Assembly: GCA_027313705.1 (NCBI GenBank)
Contig: DAHVDE010000058.1
Location: forward strand, 1 to 64,000
Direction: 5' to 3'
DNA from: Actinomycetota bacterium
GTDB lineage: Bacteria; Actinomycetota; Actinomycetes; Streptosporangiales; Streptosporangiaceae
DNA length: 64,000 nt
The notes beneath the pieces are model-generated. The model ran no database searches and had not been told where the DNA came from. It saw only the letters and a list, made by a program, of their open reading frames with translations. Made by a program: the position numbers and the translations under genes. This document shows positions 8,845-22,228 of this stretch, piece by piece. Positions within the stretch are counted from its first letter, which is position 1, and every line of letters starts with the position of its first letter.

Positions 8845-11134
8845 GACCAGAGGAGGACTGGCGGTGAAACCGGCTCTTGGCAGCAGCGACCTCTGCCTCA
8901 GCGGCCCGGCTCTGCCTGGTCTTAATCAGATGATCCTGCAGGTCAAGCAGGGGCGTGCCGTCCTGATCGCGATGATGCCTGGTCCAGTCGCCGTTGCCGT
9001 CAAGCCACCACGATGCGGTGCCTGGATTCATCGCCAGGTCAATCAGGTTACGCAACTCCCGCTTCTGACTCGGCTCGACGACCCTGATCAGCAGCTCGAC
9101 TCGCCGGTCCAGGTTCCTGTGCATCAGGTCGGCGCTGCCGATCCAGACATCGTCGCTGCCCTCCTCGCCGCCAGGGCCGAAGGCGTAGATCCTTGAGTGC
9201 TCGAGGAACCTGCCGACTACACTGCGCACCCTGATGTTCTCCGACAGTCCTGGCACGCCGGGCATGAGCGAGCAGATACCGCGAACCCACAAGTCGATCG
9301 GCACCCCCTGGATGGAGGCGTTATACAGCGAGTCGATCATCGCCTCGTCGATGATCGCGGTGCACTTCATCTGGATCCTCGCCTGCATGCCTGCCTTGGC
9401 CAGCTCGACCTGCTCGTTGATCTGCCTGATGAGGCCGGATCTCAGCCCTTCAGGCGCAACGAGAATCCGGCGGTAGTTGTCGTGGCGGCTGTAGCCGGTG
9501 AGGTGGTTGAACAGGTCGGTCACGTCGGCGCCGACCTGCCGGTCGGAGGTCAGCAGGCCGTAGTCCTCGTAAAGCCGCGCCGTCTTGGGGTGGTAATTGC
9601 CCGTGCCGATATGACAGAACCGGCGCAGCGAGCCGTCCGGCTCCTCCCTGACAACGAGCACCATCTTGCAGTGGGTCTTCAGCCCGACGAACCCGTATAC
9701 GACATGACAGCCGGCTTCCTCGAGTTTGTGCACCCAGCCGATGTTGGCTTCCTCGTCGCCTCGGGCCTTGATCTCGACCACCACGACCACCTGCTTGCCT
9801 GCTCTGGCCGCGTCGATCAGGGCATCTACGATCTCCGAGTCGCCGCTTGTCCGGTACAAGGTGTGCTTGATCGCCAGCACCCGAGGGTCGGCCGCGGCCG
9901 AAGTGACCAGCCGCTGCACGCTCGCGGCGAACGAGTCGTACGGCAAGTGCACGAGCACATCGCGCTCGGACAAGGTGGAGAACACGCCGCGGTCCTGCGG
10001 CAGCGCCCCCTCCGCAGGCACGAACGCCGGGTACTTAAGACTGCGGAGGTTCAGATCCGCTATCGCTGACAAGCCGGTCAGGTCGAGCGGTCCAGGCAGC
10101 TTGAAGACGGCGCGCTCGTCAACGCCAAGTTCGGTCACCAGTTTGTCGAGCACATCGCGCGTGATGGATTCTTCCACTTCAAGCCGGACCGCCTGACCGA
10201 ACTTGGTTCGCATCAACTCCCGCTCGAGCGACTGGAGCAGGTTCTCCGTGACGTCTTCGTCGATCTCGAGGTCGCGAATCCTGGTCACCCGGAAGGCGTG
10301 GTGCTCAAGCACCTCAAGTCCGGTGAACAACTCGTCCAGGTGAGCGGCGATTACATCCTCTAGCGGTACGAACCGGTTGGGTGAGACGGCAAGGAACCTG
10401 GGCAGCACCGGCTCGGTCGGCACCTTGACCCTGGCGAACAAGGTCAGCCCCGACTTCGGGTCGGCGACCATCACGGCGAGGCTGATCGACAGGCCGGAGA
10501 TGAACGGGAACGGATGGGCCGGGTCGACGGCCAGCGGCGTGAGCACAGGGTAGATCCGCTCCCTGAACAGCCGCTGAAGCCGCACCTGCTCGTCAGGAAG
10601 CAGTTCCTTCCAGCGGAGTATCTCGATTCCCCCGCCGGCCAGCGCGGGCACAAGCTGATCACTGAAGCAGCGTGCATGCCTGCCACCAAGTTCACGTGCC
10701 AGGTCAAGGGTGTTCCCCAGTACCTGATCGGGGGATTTGCCAGTCATGTGCTCAAGCGGCAGGCCCGTCGCCATCCTCCGGATCCGCCCGGCTACCCGCA
10801 CCATGAAGAATTCGTCGAGCCCGCTGGCGAAGATCGATTCGAACCTGATCCGCTCGAGCAGCGGCACGCCAGGGTCCTCGGCCAGTTCGAGCACTCGCTG
10901 GCTGAACCGCAGCCAGCTTTCCTCTCTGTCCAGGTAGCGGTCGGCAGGCAGTTCGGCAGCAAGCAACTCGCGCTCGGCCGCCGTCATCGTGTCCTCTCCC
11001 TTGCCTGCCAGCGCTTCTGTCGCGAGTTCGCCGCCATCAACCCCGGGCATGATCCCGTCCGACCAGGTTAGCGGGCTTTGACCGTTACTATCGCCGGTGA
11101 GGTGGTCAGGTGCGAACTCCTGTCCAGAGGCCAT
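8837..11134 (-). CDS. ppk1: Polyphosphate kinase 1
   Basis: 765-residue enzyme that reversibly makes inorganic polyphosphate from ATP. Family landmarks: [21 protein letters not shown] near the N-terminus, [33 protein letters not shown] containing the phosphorylated active-site His, and [21 protein letters not shown]. The ATG at 11134 is chosen over the frame opening at 11218 because GGAGG lies 8 bases upstream. Overlaps the mutT1 start by 8 bases. Divergent from the LLM oxidoreductase with only 68 bases between them, so the promoters face each other. Confidence 0.96.
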   Translation of the reverse strand: MASGQEFAPDHLTGDSNGQSPLTWSDGIMPGVDGGELATEALAGKGEDTMTAAERELLAAELPADRYLDREESWLRFSQRVLELAEDPGVPLLERIRFESIFASGLDEFFMVRVAGRIRRMATGLPLEHMTGKSPDQVLGNTLDLARELGGRHARCFSDQLVPALAGGGIEILRWKELLPDEQVRLQRLFRERIYPVLTPLAVDPAHPFPFISGLSISLAVMVADPKSGLTLFARVKVPTEPVLPRFLAVSPNRFVPLEDVIAAHLDELFTGLEVLEHHAFRVTRIRDLEIDEDVTENLLQSLERELMRTKFGQAVRLEVEESITRDVLDKLVTELGVDERAVFKLPGPLDLTGLSAIADLNLRSLKYPAFVPAEGALPQDRGVFSTLSERDVLVHLPYDSFAASVQRLVTSAAADPRVLAIKHTLYRTSGDSEIVDALIDAARAGKQVVVVVEIKARGDEEANIGWVHKLEEAGCHVVYGFVGLKTHCKMVLVVREEPDGSLRRFCHIGTGNYHPKTARLYEDYGLLTSDRQVGADVTDLFNHLTGYSRHDNYRRILVAPEGLRSGLIRQINEQVELAKAGMQARIQMKCTAIIDEAMIDSLYNASIQGVPIDLWVRGICSLMPGVPGLSENIRVRSVVGRFLEHSRIYAFGPGGEEGSDDVWIGSADLMHRNLDRRVELLIRVVEPSQKRELRNLIDLAMNPGTASWWLDGNGDWTRHHRDQDGTPLLDLQDHLIKTRQSRAAEAEVAAAKSRFHRQSSSGHG

Positions 11135-11202
11135 GTTGCTATCCTCCCCAAGTCGGCACTGATCCAATACCCCGGCATAACAGCCAAAGGGAGAACAATC
11201 GC

Positions 11203-12114
11203 ATGAGGATCGGAACATCTCTTCCCGAGCCGACCGGGCCGCAAGCCCTGAGCGAGCTCCACGACACGCTGGCCAGGGCCGCCGACGACGGCTTCGCCTC
11301 CGTATGGATGGCGAACATCTTCGGCCTGGACGCCGTCACCGCCCTCGCAGTGGCCGGAGCCGGGGTGCCGGGTATCGAGATAGGCACCGCAGTCGTACCC
11401 ACCTACCCCAGGCACGCCGCTGTGCTCGCCCAGCAGGCACTCACCGCCAATCTGGCACTCAACGGCCAGCTAACTCTCGGTATCGGGTTGTCGCACAAGA
11501 TCGTCATAGCGGACATGTACGGGTACAGCTTCGACGCTCCCGCCACGCACATGGCCGAGTACCTGTCGATCTTGCTTCCCCTGCTCTCCGGTGAGCACGC
11601 TTCCTTTGCCGGCACGACGATGCGCGCGGCGATCGGCCTCTCCACGCCGCGCACCGGCAGGCTCCCCGTGCTGCTCGCGGCACTCGGCCCGAAGATGCTG
11701 AAGCTGGCCGGCCAGCGCACGGAGGGAACGATCCTGTGGATGACCGGTCCGGCCACCGTGCGCGACTACATCGCCCCGACCATCAACGCCGCCGCCGCGG
11801 CGGCGGGACGCGCGGCCCCGCGCATCGTCTGCATCCTGCCCGTCTGCGTGACCGACGATCCCGATGCCGCCAGAAGCCGCGCCGCTAAGGTCTTCGAGAT
11901 CTACGGGCACCTGCCCTCCTACCGGGCCATGCTTGACAAGGAAGGCGCGGCCGGCCCAGCCGGCATCGCGATCGTGGGCGACGAGGACACCGTGGCGGAG
12001 CAAATCACCGCCCTGGCCGGCTTCGGCGTCACCGACTTCGTGGCCGGCGAGTTCGCCACCGGAAGCGACAAGCACCGCACGCGCGCCCTGCTAAAGTCGC
12101 TGATCGCAAGCTAG
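11203..12114 (+). CDS. LLM-class (F420-type) oxidoreductase
   Basis: 303-residue luciferase-like TIM-barrel protein. Starts [20 protein letters not shown], with the family patterns [52 protein letters not shown] and [21 protein letters not shown]. In actinomycetes such proteins usually use coenzyme F420 rather than FMN; the substrate is unknown. ATG 11203 has AAAGGGAG about 8 bases upstream; frames open earlier but lie within the ppk1 promoter region. Confidence 0.88.
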   Translation: MRIGTSLPEPTGPQALSELHDTLARAADDGFASVWMANIFGLDAVTALAVAGAGVPGIEIGTAVVPTYPRHAAVLAQQALTANLALNGQLTLGIGLSHKIVIADMYGYSFDAPATHMAEYLSILLPLLSGEHASFAGTTMRAAIGLSTPRTGRLPVLLAALGPKMLKLAGQRTEGTILWMTGPATVRDYIAPTINAAAAAAGRAAPRIVCILPVCVTDDPDAARSRAAKVFEIYGHLPSYRAMLDKEGAAGPAGIAIVGDEDTVAEQITALAGFGVTDFVAGEFATGSDKHRTRALLKSLIAS

Positions 12115-12203
12115 TCACGCCCGCCCGTGCCGTTGACCAGCAACTAAGGCGCACAAAAGCGAACACCTAACCTGAACCCCGTTCCTTTGTCAGACCCGCC
12201 AAG

Positions 12204-12209
12204 TACTCT
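12204..12209 (+). promoter_or_regulatory. -10 box of a leaderless promoter (coiled-coil gene)
   Basis: TACTCT fits TANNNT and ends 6 bases before the ATG at 12216, placing the transcript start on or next to the start codon. No Shine-Dalgarno sequence is present. Confidence 0.6.
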
Positions 12210-12215
12210 GCCCTC

Positions 12216-12611
12216 ATGGCGGCTAGTCAACAACTACTCGTGCGGCTCAAAGAGGATGTCGAGGCGATCACCGACACACTTTCAGTGGTCGTGGAGCGCC
12301 TGGACTCACACGATGTCCAGCTAATCCAGATCAACAGGCGCCTGGCGGGACACGACGCCCGCTTTGACGAAGTGATCGCTCGCCTCGACCGGCACGACGA
12401 TCACTTCAAGGAAGTCGATAGACGCCTCGACGGCATCGAGGGACGCCTCGATGGCATCGACGGACGCCTCGAGAGGCTGGAAACCCGGTTCGACGGACTG
12501 GAAACCCGGTTCGAAAAGATGGAGATCAAGTTCGTCCGATTTGAAAATGATCTCGGCGACCTGAAGGGAACGGTAAACGAGATTCTTACCCTGATCAGGC
12601 AAAGTAAGTAG
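12216..12611 (+). CDS. Short coiled-coil protein
   Basis: 131 residues, almost entirely heptad repeat: VVERLDSHDVQLIQINRRL, then a run of seven-residue units of the form RLDGIEG/RLDGIDG/RLERLET/RFDGLET/RFEKMEI. Hydrophobic residues fall at a and d positions, so an elongated dimer or trimer is expected. No signal peptide or membrane segment. Related tandem-heptad proteins are found widely with no specific role. Probably transcribed leaderless from the TANNNT box just upstream. Confidence 0.75.
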   Translation: MAASQQLLVRLKEDVEAITDTLSVVVERLDSHDVQLIQINRRLAGHDARFDEVIARLDRHDDHFKEVDRRLDGIEGRLDGIDGRLERLETRFDGLETRFEKMEIKFVRFENDLGDLKGTVNEILTLIRQSK

Positions 12612-12677
12612 CTCACTACCAAGGGGCATAAGGCGGTGGGTGCGCCGGCCACCTTCCGCTGCTGCCTCCGGGGGCCG

Positions 12678-14183
12678 CTAGGGTTCGATCAGCCCGCAGG
12701 CGGCATAAATGTCCGCACGGCTGGACAGTTTCACCCTGGCACCGCGTCCGAGGGTAGAAGCTAGCTCCCTTTCAGCCTGCTCAACCTTGAGCCAGTCCGC
12801 ATAGCTCACAATCTTGACGCCGCGCTGGGATAGCAGCGACGCGAACTCTGACGACCACGGCTGGTCCCTTCCCGCTCCAGTCGCTCCAGTCGCTCCAGTC
12901 GCTCCAGTGGTTCCAGTCGCTCCGGGGGCGCCTGCCCCGGCCGGCAGCCTGAGCAGCCCCGGCCTCGGGAGTTGCGCTTCGCCCGCACCCGGGCCACCGG
13001 CCAGGTCGGCGAGGAGGGCGCGAACCGTCTGGGCGGCGTCCGACTTGTTGGTGCCGATGACGCCCGTCGGACCACGCTTGAGCCAGCCGGCCACGTACTC
13101 GCCGGGCAAGTGCTCGCCGTCTGGGCCAAGCACGCGGCCTTCGGCGTTCGGTACGACGTGCGAGCTCTCGTCGAAGGGGACCCCGGGCAGCGGAAGGCTC
13201 TGGTAGCCCACGCTTCTAAGCACCATCTGCACCCCGACGGTCTCGAACTGCCCGGTGCCGACGAGGCGGCCACCGGCATCGAGCCTGGTCCGTTCGAGCA
13301 CCAGGTTCTCGACCTTTGGCCAGCCCTGGATTTCTGCCGGGCTTAGCCAGAACCGAAGGGTCAGCCTGCGGCCGGCGCCGGCCGGGGCGCGGGAAGCCCA
13401 GTCGCTGATGACCGTGTAGTTCCCGCGTACATGCCGGTCGCTGGTCGCGAGCCTGGCGCTGTCGCCGCTGGCATCGAAGGCGTCCAGGTCGTGCTCGCCG
13501 TCACCGATCACGACGTCGACGCCGGCGAGCTCGCCGAGCTCGCGCAGTTCCTTGGTGGTGAATTTCGCGTGCGCCGGACCCCGGCGGCCGATCATGTGCA
13601 CCTCACGGACCTTGCTGGCCATGAGTGCTTCGAGTACCGGCTGGCTGACATCGGTCTCGCGCAGTTCCGCCGGGTCGCGGATCAGGATCCTGGCGACGTC
13701 AACCGCCACGTTGCCGACGCCGATCACCGCCACGGACTCGGCGTCGAGCGTGAACCGGTCGGGGTCCACGTCAGGATGGCCGCAGTACCAGTTCACGAAA
13801 TCGGTCGCCGCATAACTGCCAGGCAGGTCCTCGCCTGGTATGCCCAGGCGCTTGTCCGCCATCGCGCCGGTCGCGTAAACGACCGCGTCATAGCAGGAAA
13901 GCAGGTCATCTCGCGTGATCTCATCACCCAGATGCACGGCACCGACAAAGCGCACGCCCTCGTGCTCGAGCACGCCGCGCAGATAGTCGGCGATCGACTT
14001 GATCGATTTATGGTCCGGCGCTACGCCATACCGCACCAGGCCGTAGGGCGTCGGCAGGCGGTCGATCACGTCGACCCGGATGTCACACGGCGGTTCGATC
14101 GCCGCACCCTGCTTGATCAGTGCCTCAGCGGTATACAGGCCAGCCGGCCCGGATCCTACGACGGCCACGGTGAGGGTGTTCAT
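12678..14183 (-). CDS. fprA: FprA-type ferredoxin/adrenodoxin NADP+ reductase
   Basis: 501-residue FAD enzyme that passes electrons between NADPH and ferredoxin, typically feeding cytochromes P450. N-terminal FAD motif VAVVGSGPAGLYTAEALIKQ, then PTPYGLVRYGVAPDH, the NADP-site VAVIGVGNVAVDVARIL, MIGRRGPAHAKFT, and PGEYVAGWLKRGPTGVIGTNKSDA. The start is ATG 14183, since the next 44 upstream codons run into a decayed gene. A collagen-like (Gly-Ala-Thr)n stretch is inserted in the C-terminal region, an oddity for this family. Convergent with the coiled-coil gene. Confidence 0.93.
   Translation of the reverse strand: MNTLTVAVVGSGPAGLYTAEALIKQGAAIEPPCDIRVDVIDRLPTPYGLVRYGVAPDHKSIKSIADYLRGVLEHEGVRFVGAVHLGDEITRDDLLSCYDAVVYATGAMADKRLGIPGEDLPGSYAATDFVNWYCGHPDVDPDRFTLDAESVAVIGVGNVAVDVARILIRDPAELRETDVSQPVLEALMASKVREVHMIGRRGPAHAKFTTKELRELGELAGVDVVIGDGEHDLDAFDASGDSARLATSDRHVRGNYTVISDWASRAPAGAGRRLTLRFWLSPAEIQGWPKVENLVLERTRLDAGGRLVGTGQFETVGVQMVLRSVGYQSLPLPGVPFDESSHVVPNAEGRVLGPDGEHLPGEYVAGWLKRGPTGVIGTNKSDAAQTVRALLADLAGGPGAGEAQLPRPGLLRLPAGAGAPGATGTTGATGATGATGAGRDQPWSSEFASLLSQRGVKIVSYADWLKVEQAERELASTLGRGARVKLSSRADIYAACGLIEP
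12873..12926 (-). repeat. 9-bp tandem repeat in fprA
   Basis: Six 9-bp units based on CGCTCCAGT (plus strand) encode Gly-Ala-Thr repeats between the NADP+-domain end and the C-terminal tail of FprA. Four of the units are identical, which points to recent slippage. Confidence 0.9.
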
Positions 14184-14244
14184 ACCACGCGATTGTGCCA
14201 GGTCGCGCGAGTCAGGTTCACTCCCTCGCCGAGGTCGCGCGCTA

Positions 14245-14690
14245 AAGCGTGATCGAGTCGTCCGATTCGCCGCCGCGCCGTTCGGCGAAGGAGCCTCGGT
14301 CAGCGCGCTCGCCAAGCTGGATCAGATCCTGCCGGCCAGGCTGAGGCACCGCACCGCCGCGCTTGCGCACGCCACGGTCACGCTGGCCGGCCCGGCGCCC
14401 GTCATCGATCCTGGACTGCTCACCTCGCTGGCCGCGGCCTGTCGACCGGATCGCCTCGGCCAGACCGGGCGGGCGGTTCATTCCGAGGGACGCCCCTGAC
14501 GCGGCCGAGTTCGTCAGATCGGCGGTCACCACGGCACCTTACCGTTACCAGGCTCGGGTGCCCGAACTCGTCGAGCATCTCCCCGAGGTGGCCGCCAGGC
14601 TGAACCGGGCCGCCGCCAGCCGTCCCGGCCAGCCAGGCGGTCCAGGCGAGCACGCTAGACCTGGCGGTCAGGCACCAGATCAGGGGTGAG
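14245..14690 (+). pseudogene. Remnant of a WYL-domain transcriptional regulator
   Basis: Two pieces in different frames match the layout of actinobacterial HTH-WYL regulators. The first (about 14285-14460) reads ALAKLDQILPARLRHRTAALAHATVTL and VIDPGLLTSLAAACR, the linker and start of the WYL domain. The second (about 14500-14650) reads DAAEFVRSAVTTAPYRYQARV then LPEVAARLNRAAA, the C-terminal part. The middle of the WYL domain and both ends are gone, with a frame change near 14480, so this is a decaying gene between fprA and dxs. Confidence 0.55.
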
Positions 14691-16586
14691 CCTGGCCACC
14701 GCCTCGGTGATCGACAACGCTAGCTGCTGCGGCGTCAGGCCGGCCTCGGCGAGTACCTCGCCGCGCTCGCCGTGCCCGATAAAGCTCTGCGGCAGGCCGA
14801 ACGTGCGCACCGGCATGTCGATCTGATGCTCGCGCAGCAACCGCGCGACCGCGTCGCCGAACCCGCCGACCAGGCCATTGTCCTCGACCGTCGCCACTAG
14901 CCGGTGCTGGCGTGCCGCCTGCGCGAAGGCCGGGTCGAGCGGCTTGACCCACCGGGGGTCGACCACGGTGACCCCGATCCCTTGCCCGGCCAGCCGGCGG
15001 GCAGCCTCGACCGCGACAGCGGCCATGGGCCCGATAGCCGCAAGCAAGACATCAGCGGCGGCATCGCCGGCTGGCCGGGTAATGACGTCCATGCCACCGA
15101 GGTTGCCGACCGCAGGAAGGTCTTCGACGACGCTGCCACGCGGGATCCGCAGCGCGGTCGGCCCGTCGCCGACCGCCACGGCTTCGCGGAGCAACTCGGT
15201 CAGCCTGGTGCCGTCCCTTGGCACTGCCAGCCGGATTCCCGGCACAAGCTGGAGCAGCGAGCCATCCCACATGCCGTGATGGCTGGCACCGTCAGGCCCG
15301 GTTATCCCGGCCCGGTCAAGTACGAAGGTCACGGGGAGCTTGTGCATGGCCACGTCCATCAGGACCTGGTCGAAGGCACGGTTGAGGAACGTGGCATAGA
15401 CCGCGACGACCGGGTGCAGGCCGCCCATCGCCAGGCCTGCCGCGCTTGTTACCGCGTGCTGCTCGGCGATGCCGACGTCGAACACCCGGTCAGGGTAGGC
15501 GTCGGCGAAGGGCGCGAGCCCGGTCGGGTGGAGCATCGCGGCGGTAATCGCGACCACGTCAGGGCGGCGAGCGCCGATCGCCACGATCTCGTCGCTGAAC
15601 ACCTGCGTCCAGTCGCGCTTTGCCGGCACGGGCGGCTTAGGCGGCCTCGCCGCGCCGTTCAGGTGCACGGCGGCACCTGGCTTGACCTGGTGCAGGCAGT
15701 CCTCGTCGTTCTCCTCCGCCAGCGCGTAACCGCGGCCCTTCTGCGTGATCACGTGCACCAGGACCGGGCCGCCGAACTCCTTCGCCCTGGTCAGCGCGCC
15801 CTCGACCGCCTGCTCGTCGTGCCCGTCGATGGGTCCGAGATACTTAAGGCCGAGATCTTCAAAGAGCACCTGGGGCGCCAGGAAGTCCTTGAGCCCCTTC
15901 TTGATGCCGTGCAGCGTCTCGAACAGCGGCGGCCCCACCAGCGGGGTGTTTGAAAGCGTCGTCTTGACCAGTTCGAGCACTTGCTCGTAGCGCTGCGACA
16001 CCCGGACGGTGGCCAGATGGTCGGCCAGGCCGCCGATGGTGCGCTGATAGGACCGTCCGTTGTCGTTGACGACGATCACCGCGGGACGGTCCTTGGCCGC
16101 GGCGATGTTGTTAAGCGCCTCCCAGGCCATGCCGCCGGTCAGCGCGCCGTCGCCGATGATCGCGACCACCCTGTGCTGCTTGTCGCCGCGCAGCGACATG
16201 GCCTTGGCCAGGCCGTCCGCGTAGGAGAGGCTGGTCGAGGCGTGCGAGTTCTCGACGAAGTCGTGCTCGGATTCTGACCGGTTCGGGTAGCCGGACACGC
16301 CACCGCGCTGGCGCAGCCGGTCGAAGCCGTTCATCCGGCCGGTCAGCAGCTTGTGCACGTACGACTGGTGCCCGGTATCCCAGATGATCGGGTCGGCAGG
16401 CGAGTCGAACACCCGGTGCAGTGCGATGGTCAGCTCGACCACGCCGAGATTCGGGCCGAGGTGGCCGCCGTTCCTCGACACCGCCTCGATCAGGAACGCC
16501 CTGATCTCGGCGGCGAGTGCGGGCAGATCTTCTGGACTGAGCGCCTTGACATCTCCCGGAGTACTGACCGATTCGAGCAATGTCAT
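14655..16586 (-). CDS. dxs: 1-deoxy-D-xylulose-5-phosphate synthase
   Basis: 643-residue thiamine-diphosphate enzyme that condenses pyruvate and glyceraldehyde 3-phosphate in the first step of the MEP isoprenoid pathway. Seen: [38 protein letters not shown] (ThDP/Mg motif GDG with the following N), [29 protein letters not shown] (catalytic Glu) and [18 protein letters not shown]. The ATG at 16586 has AAGGAG about 8 bases upstream. Its 3' end adjoins the WYL-regulator remnant. Confidence 0.97.
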   Translation of the reverse strand: MTLLESVSTPGDVKALSPEDLPALAAEIRAFLIEAVSRNGGHLGPNLGVVELTIALHRVFDSPADPIIWDTGHQSYVHKLLTGRMNGFDRLRQRGGVSGYPNRSESEHDFVENSHASTSLSYADGLAKAMSLRGDKQHRVVAIIGDGALTGGMAWEALNNIAAAKDRPAVIVVNDNGRSYQRTIGGLADHLATVRVSQRYEQVLELVKTTLSNTPLVGPPLFETLHGIKKGLKDFLAPQVLFEDLGLKYLGPIDGHDEQAVEGALTRAKEFGGPVLVHVITQKGRGYALAEENDEDCLHQVKPGAAVHLNGAARPPKPPVPAKRDWTQVFSDEIVAIGARRPDVVAITAAMLHPTGLAPFADAYPDRVFDVGIAEQHAVTSAAGLAMGGLHPVVAVYATFLNRAFDQVLMDVAMHKLPVTFVLDRAGITGPDGASHHGMWDGSLLQLVPGIRLAVPRDGTRLTELLREAVAVGDGPTALRIPRGSVVEDLPAVGNLGGMDVITRPAGDAAADVLLAAIGPMAAVAVEAARRLAGQGIGVTVVDPRWVKPLDPAFAQAARQHRLVATVEDNGLVGGFGDAVARLLREHQIDMPVRTFGLPQSFIGHGERGEVLAEAGLTPQQLALSITEAVARLTPDLVPDRQV

Positions 16587-16786
16587 CAGATGCGCTCCTT
16601 AGGCCATGGCTGACACGCGCCTAGTGGACACGGGCCTCGCTGGCTCGCTCATCCCCCCATCGCGCGGACAGCGAACTCACCTGAGTCTATTTCTCATCCG
16701 GCGCGGCCTGTGCGGCGCGTGGGTAACTGGCTAACCTAACGGCCAGAAAGGCTACCCCCGTTCCCTGGCTCTATCCGGAGGCATTG

Positions 16787-17932
16787 ATGCGCGGCCGCAC
16801 CGTGACCCGTGGTTTGGTGGCTGTTTGCGTGGCGCTGGCGACCGCCGCGGCCGCAGCACCTGCCCCGGCTCCAGCCACGGCGGCGCAGCCGTGGAACCTC
16901 GACCTCGCCATCAGGTATTTCCCTTCAGCGGGCTACCACAGCCAGTACGTCACGGTCCTCGCGCTTGGCCGTACAGCCTGGTTCTTCGGCGGCTCCAACT
17001 TCGCGGGGAAAGGCACTCCTGAGGTCGAGGTCCACGCCAGGCGCGGGTGGCGCCCTTCGTTCCTGCCTTCCGGCCTGCGCAGCTGGATCGCAGGTGCCAG
17101 CGCGGTTTCTGCCAGCAACATCTGGGCGGTCACCTACCTCGGCGGCAAGGTCGTACGCTGGAACGGCGAGCACTGGGTCAAGGTCGCCGCCGGCCGGTGG
17201 AACAACGACGCGCAGTTCACCGGCATCGTCGCGATCTCGCCGGGCGATGTCTGGTTGTTCGGCGGCCGGGGCTGGTCGGCTCCGGGCGCGGGCACGTGGC
17301 ATTGGTCGGGCAGGAAGTGGACAGAGGTCAGGGGTGCGCCAGGCCGCATCTACCGGGCCAGCGAAGCCTCGAAATCCGACCTGTGGGGCATCGGCGGCAC
17401 GCCGGGCAACATGACGGAGTTGTGGCGGCATAGACGTTCAGGCTGGTATCAGGTCAGCCCGGCCAGGCTGGCCGGCTTCAGCTACTCCGCCGTGCTCGCG
17501 ATCAACCCGGACGACGTCTGGGTGGCAGGCTCGCAGAGCGGCATCCCGATGCTCGGCCACTACAACGGCCAGGGCTGGACCGCGATCAGCACCCCGGCGC
17601 TTGTGCCGCCGACCGCGATCTGCCGTGACGGGCGCGGCGGCATCTGGGTGATCGCCAACTCCGGGTTCGGGCCTTCCTCGGCCTATGACCGCGGCAGCCA
17701 TGGCAACTGGACCACGGCACCTGTCGGCCGGACTTCGGCGGACGAGGTGCTTGGCTGCGCCGCGATTCCAGGCACCACTTCAGCCTGGGGTGCGGGCAAA
17801 TCGCAGGCGCCGGCCGGCACCGCGGCCGCCGTCTACGGCTACGGCAAGGTGCCCGCGGACTACCTGAGATCAGCCAGAAGCTCACTGGGCCCTGATGGAT
17901 ATTTTCCTGCCAGCAAGCACCCCGGCGGTTAG
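16787..17932 (+). CDS. Secreted propeller-like protein
   Basis: 381 residues with an Ala/Pro-rich cleavable signal peptide (GLVAVCVALATAAAAAPAPAPATAAQP). The body has repeated blades with W-rich motifs such as VSASNIWAVTYLGGKVVRWNGEHW, ISPGDVWLFGGRGW, KSDLWGIGG and INPDDVWVAGSQSG, which resemble a beta-propeller of the type seen in secreted actinomycete proteins of unknown function. ATG 16787 has GGAGG five bases upstream, favouring it over the TTG at 16784. Its 3' end overlaps the convergent MFS gene by 51 bases. Confidence 0.8.
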   Translation: MRGRTVTRGLVAVCVALATAAAAAPAPAPATAAQPWNLDLAIRYFPSAGYHSQYVTVLALGRTAWFFGGSNFAGKGTPEVEVHARRGWRPSFLPSGLRSWIAGASAVSASNIWAVTYLGGKVVRWNGEHWVKVAAGRWNNDAQFTGIVAISPGDVWLFGGRGWSAPGAGTWHWSGRKWTEVRGAPGRIYRASEASKSDLWGIGGTPGNMTELWRHRRSGWYQVSPARLAGFSYSAVLAINPDDVWVAGSQSGIPMLGHYNGQGWTAISTPALVPPTAICRDGRGGIWVIANSGFGPSSAYDRGSHGNWTTAPVGRTSADEVLGCAAIPGTTSAWGAGKSQAPAGTAAAVYGYGKVPADYLRSARSSLGPDGYFPASKHPGG

Positions 17933-19162
17933 CTGCCCGGCCCCGAGCGCGATCAGCGTCCACGCGGGAATCGTCCAGCCGCCGGTCACCGAATGCAGCA
18001 GCCCGAGCAGCAGCGGCCCCGCCGTCGCCACCAGGTAGCCGACGCCCTGCGCGAACCCGGAGAGCGCCGCCGCCGTGTGGCCGTCCGCCGATCTGGCCGT
18101 GAACAGGAACACCGCGAGACCGAGTGCCGCGCCCTGACCCAGGCCGAGCAGGACGACGAAGGGCACCACGACGACGCCGCGGCAGAACATCGAGCCGCCG
18201 ATGCCGGCCATGATCGAGGTCGTCGCCGCGATCGCGATCAGCCGCTGGTCGGGCGCCCGGTGGGCGAGCACGGGCACGAGCAGCCCGGTCAGCGCGCCGC
18301 CGACGCTCATCAGCGCGAGCAGGTTGCCCGCGCCGGTCGCACTGATCCCGTGATCGCGGAACATGGTAGGAAACCAGGAAAGCGTGGCGTAGTACAGCAG
18401 GCTCTGCAGGCCCATGAAGGCGGTGACCTGCCAGGCAAGCGCGTGCCTGCCCATCGTGAGCACTCCGCCACCGCCGCCCGCGCCGCCCGCGCTCTGCGGC
18501 ATGGTGCGGAACCGCAGTTGCGGCAGCCATCCGATGGCGGCGATGAGCGCGGGTACCGCCCAGATCCCGATCGTCAGCCGCACGGCGCCTGCCGATCCCG
18601 CCGCGCCGTTCGCCGCGTTGAACAAGGGAACCGCCAGCGCGGCCCCGAGCACGGACCCGGCGGTGAGCAGCAGCAGATACAGCCCGATCAGCAGCCCGGC
18701 CCGGTCGGGCTTGCGGCGCTTGATCAGGCTGGGCAGCAGCACGTTGAGGAAGGCGATCGCGCAACTGGCCAAGATGGTGCCAGGGAACAGCAAGAGCCCT
18801 GGCGCGACTGCCCGCAGCCCGAGGCCGGCCGCGAGCAGCACGAGCGCCGCGCCGAGCACCCGTTCTTCGCCAAACCGCCGCGCCAGCATCGGCGCGACAG
18901 GCGAGAACAACCCGAACCCGAGCACGGGCAGCGCGGCGAGCACCGCCAGGGAGGCGGTAGAAAGCCCGGCGGCCGATCTCAGTTCGGGAAAGACGGGCGG
19001 CAGGCTGGTGATCGCCGCCCGCATGTTGAACGCGACCGCCATGATGCCCGCGACCAGCAGCACGCCGCCGGCCGCGGGCCATGGCCGGCCGGCCTGACCG
19101 GCAGCGCGGGTGCCTGAGCGGCCTGCGCCTGGCCGGCCGGTACCGGAAACGTGCGGGGTCAC
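17882..19162 (-). CDS. MFS transporter of the CynX/NimT type
   Basis: 426-residue 12-helix permease. The signature VAFNMRAAITSLPPVFPELR after helix 1 and FGLFSPVAPMLARRFGEERVL place it with the CynX/NimT (cyanate or 2-nitroimidazole) group; the real substrate is unknown. A hydrophilic, Gly/Arg-rich N-terminus precedes the first helix. The gene begins 9 bases after the aconitase stop and so is probably expressed from the acnA transcript. Convergent overlap of 51 bases with the secreted propeller-like gene. Confidence 0.85.
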   Translation of the reverse strand: MTPHVSGTGRPGAGRSGTRAAGQAGRPWPAAGGVLLVAGIMAVAFNMRAAITSLPPVFPELRSAAGLSTASLAVLAALPVLGFGLFSPVAPMLARRFGEERVLGAALVLLAAGLGLRAVAPGLLLFPGTILASCAIAFLNVLLPSLIKRRKPDRAGLLIGLYLLLLTAGSVLGAALAVPLFNAANGAAGSAGAVRLTIGIWAVPALIAAIGWLPQLRFRTMPQSAGGAGGGGGVLTMGRHALAWQVTAFMGLQSLLYYATLSWFPTMFRDHGISATGAGNLLALMSVGGALTGLLVPVLAHRAPDQRLIAIAATTSIMAGIGGSMFCRGVVVVPFVVLLGLGQGAALGLAVFLFTARSADGHTAAALSGFAQGVGYLVATAGPLLLGLLHSVTGGWTIPAWTLIALGAGQLTAGVLAGRKISIRAQ

Positions 19163-19171
19163 GCCGGGCGG

Positions 19172-21928
<2,757 letters not shown>

Positions 21929-22177
21929 CGTTCGCCCTTCTGCGCTTCCTAGCCGCAATCCTGCCCTAGCACCCGACCCGCCGTCGCGCCCGGCTCGCCT
22001 CCACCGCTCGTGCCTGGCCCTGCCCCCGAACCGGACCGCTCAGCACCGCAGCCAGCCCTGCGCAGGGCCACGCGGGCCAGGCCAGGCGCCGGCCCAGGCC
22101 GCACCGGTCAAGCCCTGCCAGGTCGCCGGTCCTGGCCCAGCCGGGCGCGAATCGCGGCAAGTCCACGCGCCAAGTAT

Positions 22178-22189
22178 CTTGACATCAAG
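22178..22189 (-). promoter_or_regulatory. Operator palindrome 1 downstream of the acnA transcript start
   Basis: CTTGACATCAAG, a near-perfect 12-bp dyad about 10 bases downstream of the predicted acnA transcription start. It has the TTGAN2TCAA form recognised by MarR-family repressors; TamR of Streptomyces, which controls aconitase, binds sites of this form as I recall. Confidence 0.55.
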
Positions 22190-22199
22190 CTACTTGCCA

Positions 22200-22228
22200 A
22201 GTCTAAGAGAGGGCTGTCTTGACGTCAA
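22200..22228 (-). promoter_or_regulatory. Predicted acnA promoter
   Basis: On the minus strand TTGACG (22228-22223) is followed after exactly 17 bases by TAGACT (22205-22200). This is close to the primary sigma consensus and implies a transcript start near 22193 and a leader of about 265 nt before the acnA start codon. Confidence 0.6.

Noticed and set aside
17993-19117. 374-codon open frame opposite the MFS gene
   Set aside because: Arg/Gln/Glu-rich shadow translation, no hydrophobic or domain pattern.
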